Shown here piece by piece: positions 59,501 through 62,500 of a stretch of 64,000 nt of DNA. Location of the stretch: assembly GCA_027924585.1 (NCBI GenBank), contig BSBM01000191.1, positions 2,294,001 through 2,358,000 of the forward strand. Direction: 5' to 3'. This DNA comes from Larix kaempferi (Eukaryota; Streptophyta; Pinopsida; Pinales; Pinaceae). The notes beneath the pieces were generated by a model. That model was not told the origin of the DNA. It did no database searches and saw only the letters and a program-made list of their open reading frames with translations. The number at the start of each line of letters is the position of its first letter. Within the stretch, counting starts at the first letter, position 1. The position numbers and the translations under genes were made by a program.

Positions 59501-62500
59501 GTAAAAACACTAAGCAAGGTCAAGACACAATGTGGGGATATCTCTTTAAGGAAGATGTCATCTTTAATTCTATTATGAATTTGATACTCTTTACAAACAA
59601 GTTTCCAAGTACCTTAGCAACACAGAGAAGGAGGTAAATAAAAGAAACATGGTATCTATGGTGGCAAAGGTAGTAGTCAACACCATCTCAACAGAAGCCC
59701 TTGGGTTGCTGGGATAGAACCTCAGTATACATGGGCATAGAGACCTGCATGAATAAATGTAACAGCTAGAGGATCACAAATCAGAGGGCAGTGGAAGTTG
59801 AGCAATCCATTAAAACTTTCCGAAAAGACATGGGCACTGTGATCAATCACGGTTTACCCTGCCCTTGGAATGACCAATTAAGGTTGCACTCCCCGGATGC
59901 ATATCAGAGAATGTGGTGGAATGCCAAGTCTTGTTGGATAGCAGTACCAAATAAGAACATCATCCCCCTTTCCATTGAAATATACGACCAGCTGCATCCA
60001 TCAATTGCCATTTGGACCTTGATGTGAAGGCTAGTTTGTTCATTGGGGACTATTGATTATACCCCCCTTTCAGAATTGGATTTATCTTGAAGGATTTTAA
60101 AGTGGGGAAGAATAGTCAGTGAATCAGGTTGACCATTGGAGATTAATCAAGGACATCAGAGGGAGACACCTCAAGCGATTACCCCATTGGCATAGTTTAA
60201 TCCAGATCAGCCGGGGACTTCACAACTTCCCCCTCCTAGAGTAGACAGACCAAGAAGGATGAGGAACCAATGAATAATAAGGAACAGTCTCTATCGTCTT
60301 GGCACATAATAATGAGGAAGTAGTAGAATATTAGAAGAACAATTTATTCAACTACCACTACTAAAACACACAAAGGGATAGACCTCATCATGAGTTACCG
60401 ATTTTCCAAGGACATATAGTACCAGGTTGTTCCATCTATTAATGATACCTACAACATCATGGTTATGGGCCAGCTACTACATCAAGGGAAGGGAAAGTCT
60501 ATAAAAGGAAGCCTCAACTACAAAGCAAAGGATCGGGCAATTTTTTGTTGTGAGGCTGCCAAATTTTGTCTAGACTGAGTGCCATGGGATCTGCAAGGTT
60601 GGTGTCATCCTTCTTCTTCATCTCATTCTCCTTTCTCTCTGTAAACACTATCCGAAGCCAATTTTTGGGGAGGAAAATAAATAGGTCCAGGACAGAGATT
60701 CTATAGATCCACCTGGTGCCTGAAGAACACATATTCTTTTTATTGTATAATTAGGACAATTTGTCACTAGATGAAGCAATAAAATATCCTACCTGTTATG
60801 ATGGTTTCCTTCTAATTACGTGTCTTCCATTTTGTTGAATGAATCAATGGATCTATGTACATCTTTCCCATTTGATTTTCTGTCTTCTTGAATGTATTTT
60901 AGAAAGAATGTATGTCTAGTTCTCTTCGTTATATGTTCATGGTCTTACATGTATCCTCTAGTTATGAAGCTGCGATTAAGGTACCCCTGAAGCACTGAGT
61001 TCTGTCTGAGGATTGGCTGTCTACACTGTGTTCATACCCTTTCACTCTAAAAATAACATTTACAAATCACCATCAATGTCTGGGACTAACTTTTCACCAC
61101 GGCCCCTGCCATAAATCCAGTTGGAGTGACATAGAAACTTGATACAGTGATCCTGAGGTGACAGACTAGGATTTCTAGCGAAGGAAATCGAGGGTAACCC
61201 CCTCTGGCCCAAGAACTGGCTGGAAGTTCTAAAGTGGCATAGGACAGGTGCATCTTGCACAACTCTCCCTGGCCTTGCTTCCCTTACTACCAGCCTTTCT
61301 GCTTCTACCCCCCGTAGTGTGATGCCTTAAAGAAAGGAGCAGCAGCAGTAGGGAACAACGTGCTGCACTAGTGAAGGAGGGCACATGAGTATTGGAGGGG
61401 ATTCCCTACAGCATGGGTGTGCCACGTGGGAGAGATTCCTTTACACAGTTACACCCCTACGACATATTTTTAACACTTATGACAGTTATGACAGATTCCT
61501 CTTACACAGTTATGATAACTTTATGACACATTCCTTTTACAAAGTTATGACAGATTACATTCATGGAAGAATGTGTAAGAGATATTCTAGGCATGGGTAA
61601 GGAGCTCCACTAGAAGAGATTCCTTGGTATGTGCGGCACCACCTTTGAGGCTATTATTAGCAAATGGTTTTGTAACCATCCTTTCCTCTTGTCAAGGTGA
61701 GGATGGATGCTCTAGTTATGGTTTTTCATTTTTGCATGTGTTGAGTTTGAGAGTGCCTAAGGCTTGTGAGAAGCTGTTGTAGTCCCTGGAGGACAGTATT
61801 GTGTTTTTCTTGTAGTCCCTGGAGGACAGTATTGTATTTTTCTTGTGTGAATGAGAAGATAGGGCTTGCTGTTCCAAATCTCTGTTTGCTGTCCACTACA
61901 TTCATTCTGCTAGCATAGATCAGATTTCATCTAATTGCAGGGCTGATCTGATCTCTTGATATGCAGTGTTTGAATTTGTACTCGTGAGTTTTCCATTCAG
62001 CGCTGTTGTTTATACAAATCTGAAGCTTTGTTTGGTGTTTCAGTCTTTCTGTTCTTGTTATAGGAAAATATAGTTTTAGTGCAGATCTGTGTATAAGTTA
62101 TAATGTGGATGCAAAATTATAAGTTTATAACAATACCTACCTCTAAACATGCAAAACCATACAATTTAATTTGGGAGTGGTAATTAATGTCTCTCAAAGA
62201 AACTAACGGGTTTTCAAAAGTAGAGGCTGCCAATTTCTATTTGCCCAGAGGATGTTTTTGCATATAACTCTATAAACATACATAGACTTTGATGAATACT
62301 GATGTTGAAGTCCATTGAAAAAGTCTAAGGTGTATGGCCATGTTGCCAAGCTACTACATGAGCATAAGTTGGCAAGTAACAGTGAAAAATGGAGCTCCAT
62401 AAATTCTAGATTCTAGATGTATATTTGAAGTTGAAGCCACTCTTGTTCAGTCCTTAGTGGTACTACAAAACAACCTTTTAAGATATACATGTCTAGGTGA

